Source of the DNA: Devosia sp.
GTDB taxonomy: Bacteria; Pseudomonadota; Alphaproteobacteria; Rhizobiales; Devosiaceae
Direction: 5' to 3'
Assembly (NCBI GenBank): GCA_016793415.1
Contig: JAEUMC010000969.1
Coordinates: forward strand, 1 to 9,402
Length of the DNA stretch: 9,402 nt
The position numbers and the translations under genes are program-made. The notes beneath the pieces were generated by a model. It ran no database searches, was not told where the DNA came from, and saw only the letters and a program-made list of their open reading frames with translations. Position 1 is the stretch's first letter; each line of letters opens with the position of its first letter. Positions 1 through 6,195 of this stretch are shown in pieces.

Positions 1-417
1 CGCCTCGAGCGCCCCGCCGTCGAAGATCGCTGCGCCGCCATAGTCCCAGAAGAAGCCATAGAGCTGGAACGGCCCGCCATTCAGTGCCTCGACTTCCTTG
101 ACGGTGAGGCCCTTCTTCAAGCCGCCCGGTGCGGTGTCGCCGGCCGGCACGGTGAAGTAGGCGACGCGTTCGTGCTTGTCCTCGTCCCACCAGCCGAACT
201 CGATGGTCTTGGCAGGATCGTTGGGGAAGATCGTGGTGGCGAGGACGGTGGACCCTTCGGGACCAGGAACGTCGCCGGTCACCACATTGTCCTTGCCGAA
301 GGCCTCGATCAGTCGGGCCTCGGAGCTATCGGCAGCAAAGGGCCCTTCGCAGACGATATCGGCAGCCATGGCGGGAGCCGCCAGCAGCAACAGGGGAAAC
401 AGGACCAGCGCGCGCAT
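1..417 (-). CDS. Small secreted protein of unknown function (5' part, cut by window edge)
   Basis: The first 139 codons are visible; the gene runs off the left end of the window, so its stop and full length are unknown. The protein starts with a clear Sec signal peptide (MRALVLFPLLLLAAPAMA, then ADIVCEG), so it is expected in the periplasm or outside the cell. After cleavage there is a lone Cys (about residue 23) and a compact, Gly- and aromatic-rich body with segments such as EFGWWDED and QLYGFFWDYGG. The start at 417 is supported by a strong ribosome binding site, GGAGGT, 5 bases upstream (plus-strand 423-428). It lies downstream of the marR-like gene on the same strand with an 89-base gap. 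I do not recognise the family and give no function. An uncleaved or lipoprotein form is unlikely because no lipobox Cys sits at the cleavage site. Confidence 0.75.
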   Translation of the reverse strand, partial: MRALVLFPLLLLAAPAMAADIVCEGPFAADSSEARLIEAFGKDNVVTGDVPGPEGSTVLATTIFPNDPAKTIEFGWWDEDKHERVAYFTVPAGDTAPGGLKKGLTVKEVEALNGGPFQLYGFFWDYGGAAIFDGGALEA

Positions 418-506
418 CGTCGACCTCCGTTGAGCCGCCGAATCTAGCGGAACGCGATGAGTCTGGGCAGGCCTTGCGGCGGAAGCTGGGCATCGATGGG
501 CACGGC

Positions 507-986
507 TCAGGTGCCGGACTGAAGCTGCTCGGTCATCCGGTTCTGGATCTCCATCACCTCTTCGATCACCTCGGCGAGGAGCCGCAACTCTTCGATGCTC
601 CGCTTGCCCAGGGCAACCGCGCCTTCGGTCGCCATCGGCTCATAGGCACGCCTGATCAGGGCGAAGGTCGCCTCGGCGGCCTCGACCAGCACTTTGCGGC
701 GATCATGCGGATCGGGTTGGCGGCGGACGAAGTTGCGCGCCTCGAGCCGGTCGACCAACGAAGTGACGGCGGCGGGGGTGAGGCGGGTAGCGCGGGCGAT
801 GGCGCTGGCGGTCTGCGGACCGCTGGTGAGGAAGCTGAGACAGAGCCGCTCGGCCGGGCCGAGCTGGAACATGGCGCCGACCTCTTCGTCATAGCGTTGC
901 GTCGCCTCCTGCCAGCGCACGATCAGCGTGCCGAGCCGCTGCACGAGCTCTGCCTTCTCGTCCCTTGACGAATATACTTCGATCAT
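507..986 (-). CDS. MarR-family transcriptional regulator
   Basis: This 159-residue protein has the usual MarR length and layout. A N-terminal helix that would join the dimer interface is followed by a winged helix-turn-helix at about residues 43-103. The recognition helix follows TPAAVTSLVDRLEARNFV (70-87), and the wing carries the family-typical DPHDRRKVLV (92-101). The helical C-terminus (about 130-155) completes the dimerisation domain. MarR proteins bind short palindromes as dimers and usually release DNA on binding a small aromatic ligand. It is divergent from an FAD monooxygenase gene, and the gap holds a perfect dyad, so it most likely represses that gene and itself; this is inferred. 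The start codon at 986 has only a weak ribosome binding site, but the next Met is residue 39, too late for a complete domain. The ligand is unknown. Confidence 0.9.
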   Translation of the reverse strand: MIEVYSSRDEKAELVQRLGTLIVRWQEATQRYDEEVGAMFQLGPAERLCLSFLTSGPQTASAIARATRLTPAAVTSLVDRLEARNFVRRQPDPHDRRKVLVEAAEATFALIRRAYEPMATEGAVALGKRSIEELRLLAEVIEEVMEIQNRMTEQLQSGT

Positions 987-1016
987 CTAATTATCTATCC
1001 ATCGAATAATACGACA

Positions 1017-1033
1017 GCCGCATAATATGCGGC
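1017..1033. promoter_or_regulatory. Candidate MarR operator (perfect 8+1+8 dyad)
   Basis: GCCGCATA-A-TATGCGGC is a perfect inverted repeat with a one-base centre. It lies in the 67-base gap between the marR-like gene and the divergent monooxygenase gene. Its size and symmetry suit a MarR dimer. It starts 31 bases from the regulator start and ends 20 bases before the monooxygenase start, so binding here could block both promoters. Operator function is inferred from position and symmetry. Confidence 0.6.
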
Positions 1034-1051
1034 GTCCAGCGTGAGAGGCAA
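1022..1051 (-). promoter_or_regulatory. Possible sigma-70-type promoter for the marR-like gene
   Basis: On the minus strand TTGCCT (plus-strand 1046-1051) and TATTAT (1022-1027) are 18 bases apart, fair matches to -35 and -10 boxes. The -10 lies inside the dyad at 1017-1033, which would explain autorepression. This is read by eye and the region is AT-rich, so other hexamers are possible; AATAAT at 1005-1010 is a candidate -10 for the plus-strand gene but lacks a good -35. Confidence 0.35.
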
Positions 1052-1053
1052 GA

Positions 1054-2247
1054 ATGAAAGCACGTATTGGCATCGTTGGCGCAGGGTCTGCGGGGCTCGG
1101 CCTGGCCCTGGCACTGGTCAGGCGCGGTTTTGCGCCGGTGATCTTCGAGAAGCGCACCGAGAGGCAGGTGCTCGACGAGGGAATTTTCCTGACGCTGGCA
1201 CCCAACGGCATGAACGCACTGCGCGGGCTGGGGCTCGCGGCGGAGGCGCTGCGGCACGGGGTCGAGACGCGGGCCATCGTGCTGCACAACGAGCATGGCA
1301 AGGCGCTGGGCACTGTCGACTATGCCCGGCATACGGCGCAGTTCGGCGCCCCCTCGGTGACCATCCGGCGCGGTGCGCTGGGTGAGGTCCTGCTGGCGGC
1401 GGTCCGCGCGGCAGGAGTGCCGATCCAGTTCGAGACCGCCGTTACGGCAGTGGCCAATCTCGACAGCGAGGTGGCGGTAACGACCGGTGACGGGGTGACG
1501 CACAGCTTCGACGTACTGGTGGGAGCCGATGGCCTGCGCTCGAGTATCCGTGGCCTCACGATGCCCGACCTGCCTTCGCCGGTCTACAACGGGCTGTTGG
1601 GGAGCGGCGGCATCGTCGATGTGCCTGAGGTGCCGCCGACCAACGGGCAGCTGCTGATGACCTTCGGGCAGCGGGCGTTCTTCGGCTACATCAAGGACCC
1701 TGGTGGTCCGGTCTACTGGTTCAACAGCTTTCCCGCCGACGAGAAGCAGGCGCAGCTGATCGATCGCCAGGCGGCGACCGGCTATTTCGAGGCGCTGCAT
1801 CGCACCGATCCCGCCGTCAACCGACGGATCATTGCCGCTGCCGCGCCGCATGTCAGCCGCATCTATCCCGATTACGACGTGCCGAGCCTCCCCTATTGGT
1901 CCAGGGGGCGCGTCATCCTGATAGGCGATGCGGCCCATGCGGTCACCCCGCATTCGGGCCAGGGCGCCTCGATGGCGCTCGAGGATGCACTGGTGCTGGC
2001 GGCGTGCCTCGATGCAGAGGCGACGCCCGAGGGTGCCTTCCGCCGCTTCGAGGCGCTGCGGCGCAATCGGGTGGAGGCGGCCGTACGGCTCGGCCGGCAG
2101 GGCGGCACGCCCAAGAAGGCGCAGGGCTGGTTCGCCCGGCGGGTGCGCGACCTGATGCTGCCCATGTTCGTGCCGCTCGGGCAGAAGGCGCAGGAGCACC
2201 TGTTCGCCTTCCGCGCCGACGATACGCCGCTCGTGCAGCCGAACTGA
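1054..2247 (+). CDS. FAD-dependent monooxygenase (UbiH/PHBH-like group A flavoprotein)
   Basis: This 397-residue protein has the three diagnostic motifs of class A flavoprotein hydroxylases: the dinucleotide-binding GAGSAG (residues 9-14) followed by an acidic residue at the end of strand 2 (E32), the DG motif GADGLRSSIR (157-166), and the GD motif GDAAHAVTPHSGQG (291-304) that binds the FAD ribose and phosphates. Such enzymes use NAD(P)H and O2 to hydroxylate aromatic or similar rings in the cytoplasm. Length is normal for the family. The start is supported by GAGAGG at 1043-1048, 5 bases upstream. It is divergent from a MarR-type regulator, a common pairing in aromatic-compound or antibiotic-inducible control. 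The C-terminal 50 residues are basic then rich in hydrophobics (MLPMFVPLGQ) and may touch the membrane. The substrate cannot be told from sequence; no ring-cleavage genes are nearby. Confidence 0.9.
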   Translation: MKARIGIVGAGSAGLGLALALVRRGFAPVIFEKRTERQVLDEGIFLTLAPNGMNALRGLGLAAEALRHGVETRAIVLHNEHGKALGTVDYARHTAQFGAPSVTIRRGALGEVLLAAVRAAGVPIQFETAVTAVANLDSEVAVTTGDGVTHSFDVLVGADGLRSSIRGLTMPDLPSPVYNGLLGSGGIVDVPEVPPTNGQLLMTFGQRAFFGYIKDPGGPVYWFNSFPADEKQAQLIDRQAATGYFEALHRTDPAVNRRIIAAAAPHVSRIYPDYDVPSLPYWSRGRVILIGDAAHAVTPHSGQGASMALEDALVLAACLDAEATPEGAFRRFEALRRNRVEAAVRLGRQGGTPKKAQGWFARRVRDLMLPMFVPLGQKAQEHLFAFRADDTPLVQPN

Positions 2248-2318
2248 CCGGGCCTTGCGAGGGACCGGAGGGCCAGCGATCAATTGGTACAGCCAACTGA
2301 TTCGAACCGGTGCCCCCG

Positions 2319-2675
2319 ATGCCCTTCACCTTCCAGACGGTGATGCCGATCCTGCTCCTGATCGGCTCCAACGTGTTCATGACCGTCGCCTGGTACGGGC
2401 ACCTGAAGTTCCCGCACATGGCGATGTGGGTGGCGGTCATGGCCAGCTGGGGCATCGCGCTGGTGGAATACTGGCTGGCGGTGCCCGCCAACCGGATCGG
2501 CTACGGCGCCTATACGGCAGCGGAGCTCAAGACCATCCAGGAGGTGATCAGCCTCACGGTGTTCGCCGGCTTTGCGGTCTTCGTCCTGGGTGAAAAGCTC
2601 ACCTGGAACCACGCCATCGGCTTCCTCCTGATCTTTGCCGGCGCCTTCTTCATTTTCCGTGGGCCGCTGAAGTAG
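2319..2675 (+). CDS. DMT-superfamily small membrane protein (DUF486)
   Basis: A 118-residue, strongly hydrophobic protein with about four membrane helices: roughly residues 5-24, 31-50, 70-90 and 98-113. The sequences HLKFPHMAMW, ANRIGYGAY and TAAELKTIQEVI and the end FAGAFFIFRGPLK are typical of the DUF486 family, related to the drug/metabolite transporter superfamily and of unknown substrate. I choose ATG at 2319; a GTG three codons earlier (2310) is in frame, and neither has a clear ribosome binding site. It follows the monooxygenase gene by 71 bases on the same strand and may be read from it. Its last 26 bases overlap the end of the convergent FAD-protein gene. Transport has not been established for the family; the role is not known. 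Confidence 0.85.
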   Translation: MPFTFQTVMPILLLIGSNVFMTVAWYGHLKFPHMAMWVAVMASWGIALVEYWLAVPANRIGYGAYTAAELKTIQEVISLTVFAGFAVFVLGEKLTWNHAIGFLLIFAGAFFIFRGPLK

Positions 2676-3558
2676 CCACCAGCGACTGGTGGGCGAAGAC
2701 GCCCGCCCCTGCCCCATCGGCCACGGCGAAGCTGATGTTGTGCATCGGCCGAGCCGCATCGCCGGCGGCATAGACGCCTGGGATGCTGGTCTGCTGCAGG
2801 TGATCGACGAGGAAGAAGTCGCCGGCCATGCCGGCCTTGGTCTCGCACCCAAGCTGGAGGCCGAGGTTGCTCGCCAGCCGGATCGGAGCATGGACAAAGA
2901 TGGCATCGAGCAGCGTTGATCCTGCGGTAGTGACCACCGATTGCAGTTCGCCGTCGCGGTGGTCGAAGCGCACCAGCGCCTCCTCGACCAGCTTCACCCC
3001 CATATCGACCAGAGCGGCGCGAACGAGCGGATCGACCGGGCCGCCATTGGCGAACAGGGTGAGGTCGCTGGTCCACTCGCGAAAGAAGCGCGCGCGGTCG
3101 AGGATATCGCCGTCGCGCAGCATCAGGCCCAGACGGCGATCGGCCACTTCGTAGCCGTGGCAATAGGGGCAATGCAGGGCCGTCCTGCCCCAGCACTCCG
3201 CCATGCCCGGAACGCCGCCGGTATCGTCGGTGACGCCGTGAGCGATGATCAGCCGGCGAGCGGCAAGCTGCTGGTGCGAGGCAAGCTCGATGCTGAAGCC
3301 GTCGCGTTCACCCGCTGCGGCGATGGCTTCGGCATGGCGGATTTCGACGGTGCCGTATGTCTCGAGCTGGCGGCGCGCTTCGGCCAGCAGCTCGCTCGGT
3401 GCAGCGCCATCGCGGGTGAGAAACCCATGCGAGTGGGCAGCGAAGCGGTTGCGCGGCTTGCCAGTGTCGAGCACCAGCACGTTGCGGCGGGCGCGACCGA
3501 GTTGCGTGGCGGCAGCGAGGCCGGCAAAGCCGCCGCCGATGATGATGACGTCGTACAT
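2650..3558 (-). CDS. Thioredoxin-reductase-like FAD oxidoreductase
   Basis: This 302-residue protein resembles the low-molecular-weight thioredoxin reductase family. It has an N-terminal FAD motif IIGGGFAGLAAA (6-17), the redox CPYCHGYE (130-137) matching the CxxC position of bacterial TrxR, and a C-terminal FAD motif GVYAAGDAA (261-269). The second nucleotide-binding domain is unusual: where TrxR has a GxGxxA NADPH motif this protein reads LGLMLRDGDILDRARF (143-158), with no glycine-rich loop. It therefore belongs to the TrxR-like branch whose electron donor may not be NADPH. The start at 3558 has AGGA upstream at suitable distance. It lies 67 bases downstream of the ZigA-type gene on the same strand, so it may be the last gene of the zinc operon, but a 7-bp hairpin lies between. 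Partner protein unknown; a housekeeping thioredoxin reductase is unlikely. Confidence 0.85.
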   Translation of the reverse strand: MYDVIIIGGGFAGLAAATQLGRARRNVLVLDTGKPRNRFAAHSHGFLTRDGAAPSELLAEARRQLETYGTVEIRHAEAIAAAGERDGFSIELASHQQLAARRLIIAHGVTDDTGGVPGMAECWGRTALHCPYCHGYEVADRRLGLMLRDGDILDRARFFREWTSDLTLFANGGPVDPLVRAALVDMGVKLVEEALVRFDHRDGELQSVVTTAGSTLLDAIFVHAPIRLASNLGLQLGCETKAGMAGDFFLVDHLQQTSIPGVYAAGDAARPMHNISFAVADGAGAGVFAHQSLVATSAAHGK

Positions 3559-3589
3559 ATCGTTGTCCTGTTCCGAACGAGGAATGGCG

Positions 3590-3612
3590 CCGGCGGCGAG
3601 ACGTTCCGCCGG
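3590..3612 (-). other. Hairpin between zigA and the TrxR-like gene
   Basis: CCGGCGG (3590-3596) pairs perfectly with CCGCCGG (3606-3612) around a 9-base loop. It begins 14 bases past the zigA stop in the direction of transcription. No T-run follows on the minus strand, so it is more likely an mRNA-stabilising or weakly attenuating hairpin than a full intrinsic terminator. Confidence 0.45.
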
Positions 3613-3625
3613 GCCGGAATTTGCA

Positions 3626-4822
3626 TCAGGCCGGCGACCAGGCCGGGAAGGGATCGGGCAGGTGCTCCCAGGCCGAGGGTGTGAAGGCGCGCGCCGGGAT
3701 CAGGCAGTCGTCGAGCGCCCGGCGCAGCGCCGCCTCGTCCATCGCGTCGGTGCCGATGAAGACGATCTCCTGCCGGCGGTCGCCCCAGATGGGATCGAGA
3801 TAGGCCGACATCGCGGCCTCCCACTGCGGGTCGTCGGGCCAGCGCTGCTGTGGCACGGCGGCCCACCACAGCCCGCGGCGACTGGTGGACAGCAGTTGTC
3901 CGGCCTGGCTCAGCTCGCCGACATAGTGCGGGCGGGTGGCGAGCCAGAAGAAACCCTTGGCGCGGATCACGCCCGGGTGAGGACGAGCGACGAAGCTGTT
4001 GAACAGTAGCGGGTTGAACGGCCGGCGGGCGCGATAGACGAAGGAGCGGATGCCGTATTCGAGGGTTTCGGGCACGTGATCGGCAAAGCCGTTCAGCTCC
4101 TTGAACCATAGCGGGTGCTGCTCGGCGCGATCGAAGTTGAAACGACCGGTGCCGAGAACCTCGTCGAGGCCGACGCGGCTGAAATCGGTTTCGATGACTT
4201 CGGCCCCGGCGTTCAGCGAACGGATGATGCGCCGCGCCGCGGCGAGCGCACCCGGGGTCGCGGTGGATACCTTGTTCAAGACGATGACGTCGGCGAACTC
4301 GATCTGGTCGACGAGCAGATGCGCGAGGCTCCGCTCGTCGTCGGGACCGAGTGTCTCGCCGTGGGCGGAGAGCGGATCGGTGGAGCCGAACTGGGCGGCG
4401 AGGTTGGCGGCATCGACCACCGTGACCATGGTGTCGAGGTCGGTGATGTCGCTGAGGCTGTCGCCCGCCCCATCGCGGAACTCGAAGGTGGCGGCCACCG
4501 GCAGCGGCTCGGAAATGCCCGTGGACTCGATGAGCAGATAGTCGAAGCGCCCGGCTTCGGCGAGGGCGCGCACCTCGCGCAGCAGGTCGCCGCGCAGGGT
4601 GCAGCAGATGCAGCCGTTCGACATCTCCACCAATTGCTCGTCGGCGCGCGACAGTTCGGCGCCGCCCTCGCGCACCAGCGTGGCGTCGATATTCACCTCG
4701 CTCATGTCGTTGACGATGACGGCGACCCGACGCCCCTCGCGATTGTTGAGGATGTGGTTGAGCAGCGTGGTCTTGCCGGCGCCGAGGAAGCCGGAAAGCA
4801 CGGTGACGGGAAGGCGGTTCAT
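3626..4822 (-). CDS. zigA: Zinc metallochaperone GTPase, COG0523 / ZigA type
   Basis: The 398-residue protein is a G3E-family P-loop GTPase of the CobW/COG0523 group. Motifs in order: Walker A GFLGAGKT (11-18), the metal-binding CICC within SNGCICCTL (68-76), Walker B-type ESTG (99-102), and the guanine-specificity LNK (182-184), here followed by VS instead of the usual TD. A CobW C-terminal domain follows (about 255-378), with [11 protein letters not shown] and [12 protein letters not shown], as in the ZigA subfamily. Zur-controlled members of the group pass zinc to client enzymes during zinc starvation; the position downstream of znuA and aztD supports this job. The frame stays open up to 5284, inside aztD, but ATG 4822 is chosen because AAGGAG (plus-strand 4830-4835) sits 7 bases upstream and the ZigA N-terminus [12 protein letters not shown] starts exactly there. 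A cobalamin role (CobW proper) is unlikely as no cob genes are present. Confidence 0.92.
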   Translation of the reverse strand: MNRLPVTVLSGFLGAGKTTLLNHILNNREGRRVAVIVNDMSEVNIDATLVREGGAELSRADEQLVEMSNGCICCTLRGDLLREVRALAEAGRFDYLLIESTGISEPLPVAATFEFRDGAGDSLSDITDLDTMVTVVDAANLAAQFGSTDPLSAHGETLGPDDERSLAHLLVDQIEFADVIVLNKVSTATPGALAAARRIIRSLNAGAEVIETDFSRVGLDEVLGTGRFNFDRAEQHPLWFKELNGFADHVPETLEYGIRSFVYRARRPFNPLLFNSFVARPHPGVIRAKGFFWLATRPHYVGELSQAGQLLSTSRRGLWWAAVPQQRWPDDPQWEAAMSAYLDPIWGDRRQEIVFIGTDAMDEAALRRALDDCLIPARAFTPSAWEHLPDPFPAWSPA

Positions 4823-4829
4823 GGCGTTG

Positions 4830-4835
4830 CTCCTT
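4830..4835 (-). promoter_or_regulatory. Ribosome binding site fixing the zigA start
   Basis: AAGGAG on the minus strand, 7 bases from ATG 4822. It decides against the longer in-frame starts that would overlap aztD. Confidence 0.75.
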
Positions 4836-4841
4836 GGGGAG

Positions 4842-4864
4842 GCCCCGCCGCGAGGGGGCGGGGC
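4842..4864 (-). other. Hairpin between aztD and zigA
   Basis: GCCCCGCC (4842-4849) pairs perfectly with GGCGGGGC (4857-4864), with a 7-base loop. It fills most of the 50-base gap between the aztD stop and the zigA ribosome binding site. There is no T-run after it, so transcription probably continues; a role in mRNA stability or lowered downstream expression is inferred. Confidence 0.5.
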
Positions 4865-4872
4865 GCGATGGA

Positions 4873-6078
4873 TCACTCGTGGCTTGCGCCGGAGCCGCCG
4901 ACGGCGACGATGTTGTAGGGGACGCCGGCGACGGCGATGTCGCGGACCAGCGCAAAGCTCTCGGCGTCGACCAGGTGGATGGCGCCTGCAAGCGGGTCGG
5001 TAACGGCGATATGGTCGCCGGCCACCGCAAGGCGCGGGCGCGGCAGGCTCCACTCGCCATCCATCGAGTAGGGCTGGGTGAGCGGCAGCGTCCGGTCGAG
5101 CGCGCCGGAGACGACATCGAGGCGGTGCAGCGCACCATCCTCGGTGAAGATGTAGGCGTATTTCACCCGCTGCGGGTCGATGACGAAGTGGACCCGACGG
5201 CTGGGCAGATCGACGAGGCGGAAGGGCGCGGCAGCCGAGGGATCGATGATGGCGACGCGGTCGGCGCCATAGTTGCCGAGCCAATACTGCATGGCGACAC
5301 CGCCGAGCAGCGTGGTGGATTTGCCTTCGGGCAGGCTGGCCGGATAGGGCAGCAGCTGCAACTCTGGGCCCGCCTTCGCCTGCTTCACCAGCAAGAGGCC
5401 GGCAGCGCAGGCGATGGCGAGCGTATCACCGGAGCTGGCTTCGCCGTGCAGGTCCGGGCAGGCGTGAAGATCGCCGATAGTGGCGCCGTCGGCGCCATAG
5501 ACGTCGATGCCGACGGGCAGCGCCTTGGGGTCCTCGGCGTTGGGGCGCGAGATCAGCGTGTAATCGCCGAGCGGCGCTGCGACGCCATGGTGCGGAGCCG
5601 CGACTTTGAGGTCCCGCGTGGCGGCGTTGCCGGCGAGCCAGTCCCGCTCGGAGACCAGGCGCGCCACGCCTTCGCCGTCGAAGAACAGCGCGATGTCGCC
5701 ATGGTGCTCGACGAAATGCACCGGCTTGTCACCGGCGACGGCGGCATCGAGCAGTTTAGGCGCGGCGATCACGAGGTCGGCATGGTCGCCGTGATCGCCC
5801 AGCGCGATACCCGAGGCGATAGCGGAAACGCGGTCGGCCTCGCCCTGTACGGCGAACACCGCGGCCTTGCTCGGCGTGGTGTAGAGGCTGGCCGGGCTCC
5901 CCAGCTCGAAGCTGCCGGAGACCTGGTCGGTGCCGAGGTCGATGGCGGTGACGAGCGGTTTACCATGGTCGGCGACGAACAGCCGCCAGAAGGTGGCCTC
6001 CTCTTCGGCTGAGGCCGGGGTGACGCAGAACGACAGGGCCATGGCAGGCAGGATCAGTTGGTGCAGCAGGCGCGGCAT
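4873..6078 (-). CDS. aztD: Periplasmic zinc metallochaperone, AztD type
   Basis: This 401-residue secreted protein matches AztD, a beta-propeller zinc chaperone first described beside the AztABC zinc transporter of Paracoccus denitrificans, where it hands zinc to the substrate-binding protein AztC. A signal peptide spans residues 1-24 ([11 protein letters not shown], then EEE). The mature part is built of repeated short strands, as expected for a propeller, and has His/Asp clusters suited to zinc: GDHGDH (94-99), HFVEHHGD (121-128), APHHG (161-165), LHACPDLH (204-211) and H297. C207 and C224 may form a disulfide. An upstream in-frame ATG (6150) would add 24 residues before the signal sequence; ATG 6078 is chosen for its AAGGAG 7 bases upstream and its proper signal peptide. 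It lies between znuA and the ZigA gene, so it should act on ZnuA. Partner and zinc residues are inferred. Confidence 0.88.
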   Translation of the reverse strand: MPRLLHQLILPAMALSFCVTPASAEEEATFWRLFVADHGKPLVTAIDLGTDQVSGSFELGSPASLYTTPSKAAVFAVQGEADRVSAIASGIALGDHGDHADLVIAAPKLLDAAVAGDKPVHFVEHHGDIALFFDGEGVARLVSERDWLAGNAATRDLKVAAPHHGVAAPLGDYTLISRPNAEDPKALPVGIDVYGADGATIGDLHACPDLHGEASSGDTLAIACAAGLLLVKQAKAGPELQLLPYPASLPEGKSTTLLGGVAMQYWLGNYGADRVAIIDPSAAAPFRLVDLPSRRVHFVIDPQRVKYAYIFTEDGALHRLDVVSGALDRTLPLTQPYSMDGEWSLPRPRLAVAGDHIAVTDPLAGAIHLVDAESFALVRDIAVAGVPYNIVAVGGSGASHE

Positions 6079-6085
6079 CGGCAGG

Positions 6086-6091
6086 CTCCTT
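6086..6091 (-). promoter_or_regulatory. Ribosome binding site fixing the aztD start
   Basis: AAGGAG on the minus strand, 7 bases from ATG 6078. Together with the signal peptide that begins at this ATG it rules out the 24-residue upstream extension. Confidence 0.75.
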
Positions 6092-6118
6092 GATAAGTCG
6101 AGGTCGAGCAGAAGGGTT

Positions 6119-6139
6119 CGCGCGCCGGGATGGCGCGCG
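6119..6139 (-). other. Second hairpin between znuA and aztD
   Basis: CGCGCGCC (6119-6126) pairs perfectly with GGCGCGCG (6132-6139) around the 5-base loop GGGAT. It lies nearer aztD in the 117-base intercistronic gap. No T-run follows on the minus strand. See also the hairpin at 6164-6190. Confidence 0.5.
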
Positions 6140-6163
6140 GCAGCAGACAAAAGCGAGGGGATA

Positions 6164-6190
6164 GGGGCCGCCGGGTGGCGCGGCGGCCCC
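6164..6190 (-). other. Hairpin just after the znuA stop
   Basis: GGGGCCGCC (6164-6172) pairs perfectly with GGCGGCCCC (6182-6190), loop of 9 bases, starting 5 bases past the znuA stop codon. It could protect the 3' end of znuA mRNA so the binding protein is made in excess, as is known for binding-protein genes of other ABC operons. A short CTTTTG lies about 10 bases downstream, too weak for a confident terminator. Confidence 0.55.
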
Positions 6191-6195
6191 CGAGG

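Noticed and set aside
991..2283. Long open frame (430 codons) on the minus strand opposite the monooxygenase gene
   Set aside because: Arg/His/Gln-rich, low-complexity translation with no motif, a typical result of GC-rich codon use on the opposite strand. The plus-strand gene has all three flavoprotein motifs.
2248..2318. Separate promoter for the DUF486 gene
   Set aside because: No convincing -35/-10 pair is visible in this short gap; read-through from the monooxygenase gene is as likely.
3249..5138. Long minus-strand frame (629 codons) running across the TrxR-like, zigA and aztD genes
   Set aside because: It is the frame-shifted reading of those three genes, all of which have clear motifs in their own frames.
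4823..5284. N-terminal extension of zigA
   Set aside because: It would overlap aztD, is Arg/Pro-rich without homology, and the true start has AAGGAG and the family N-terminus at 4822.
6164..6190. Intrinsic terminator after znuA
   Set aside because: The stem is strong but no run of T follows in the direction of transcription, so it is listed as a hairpin only.
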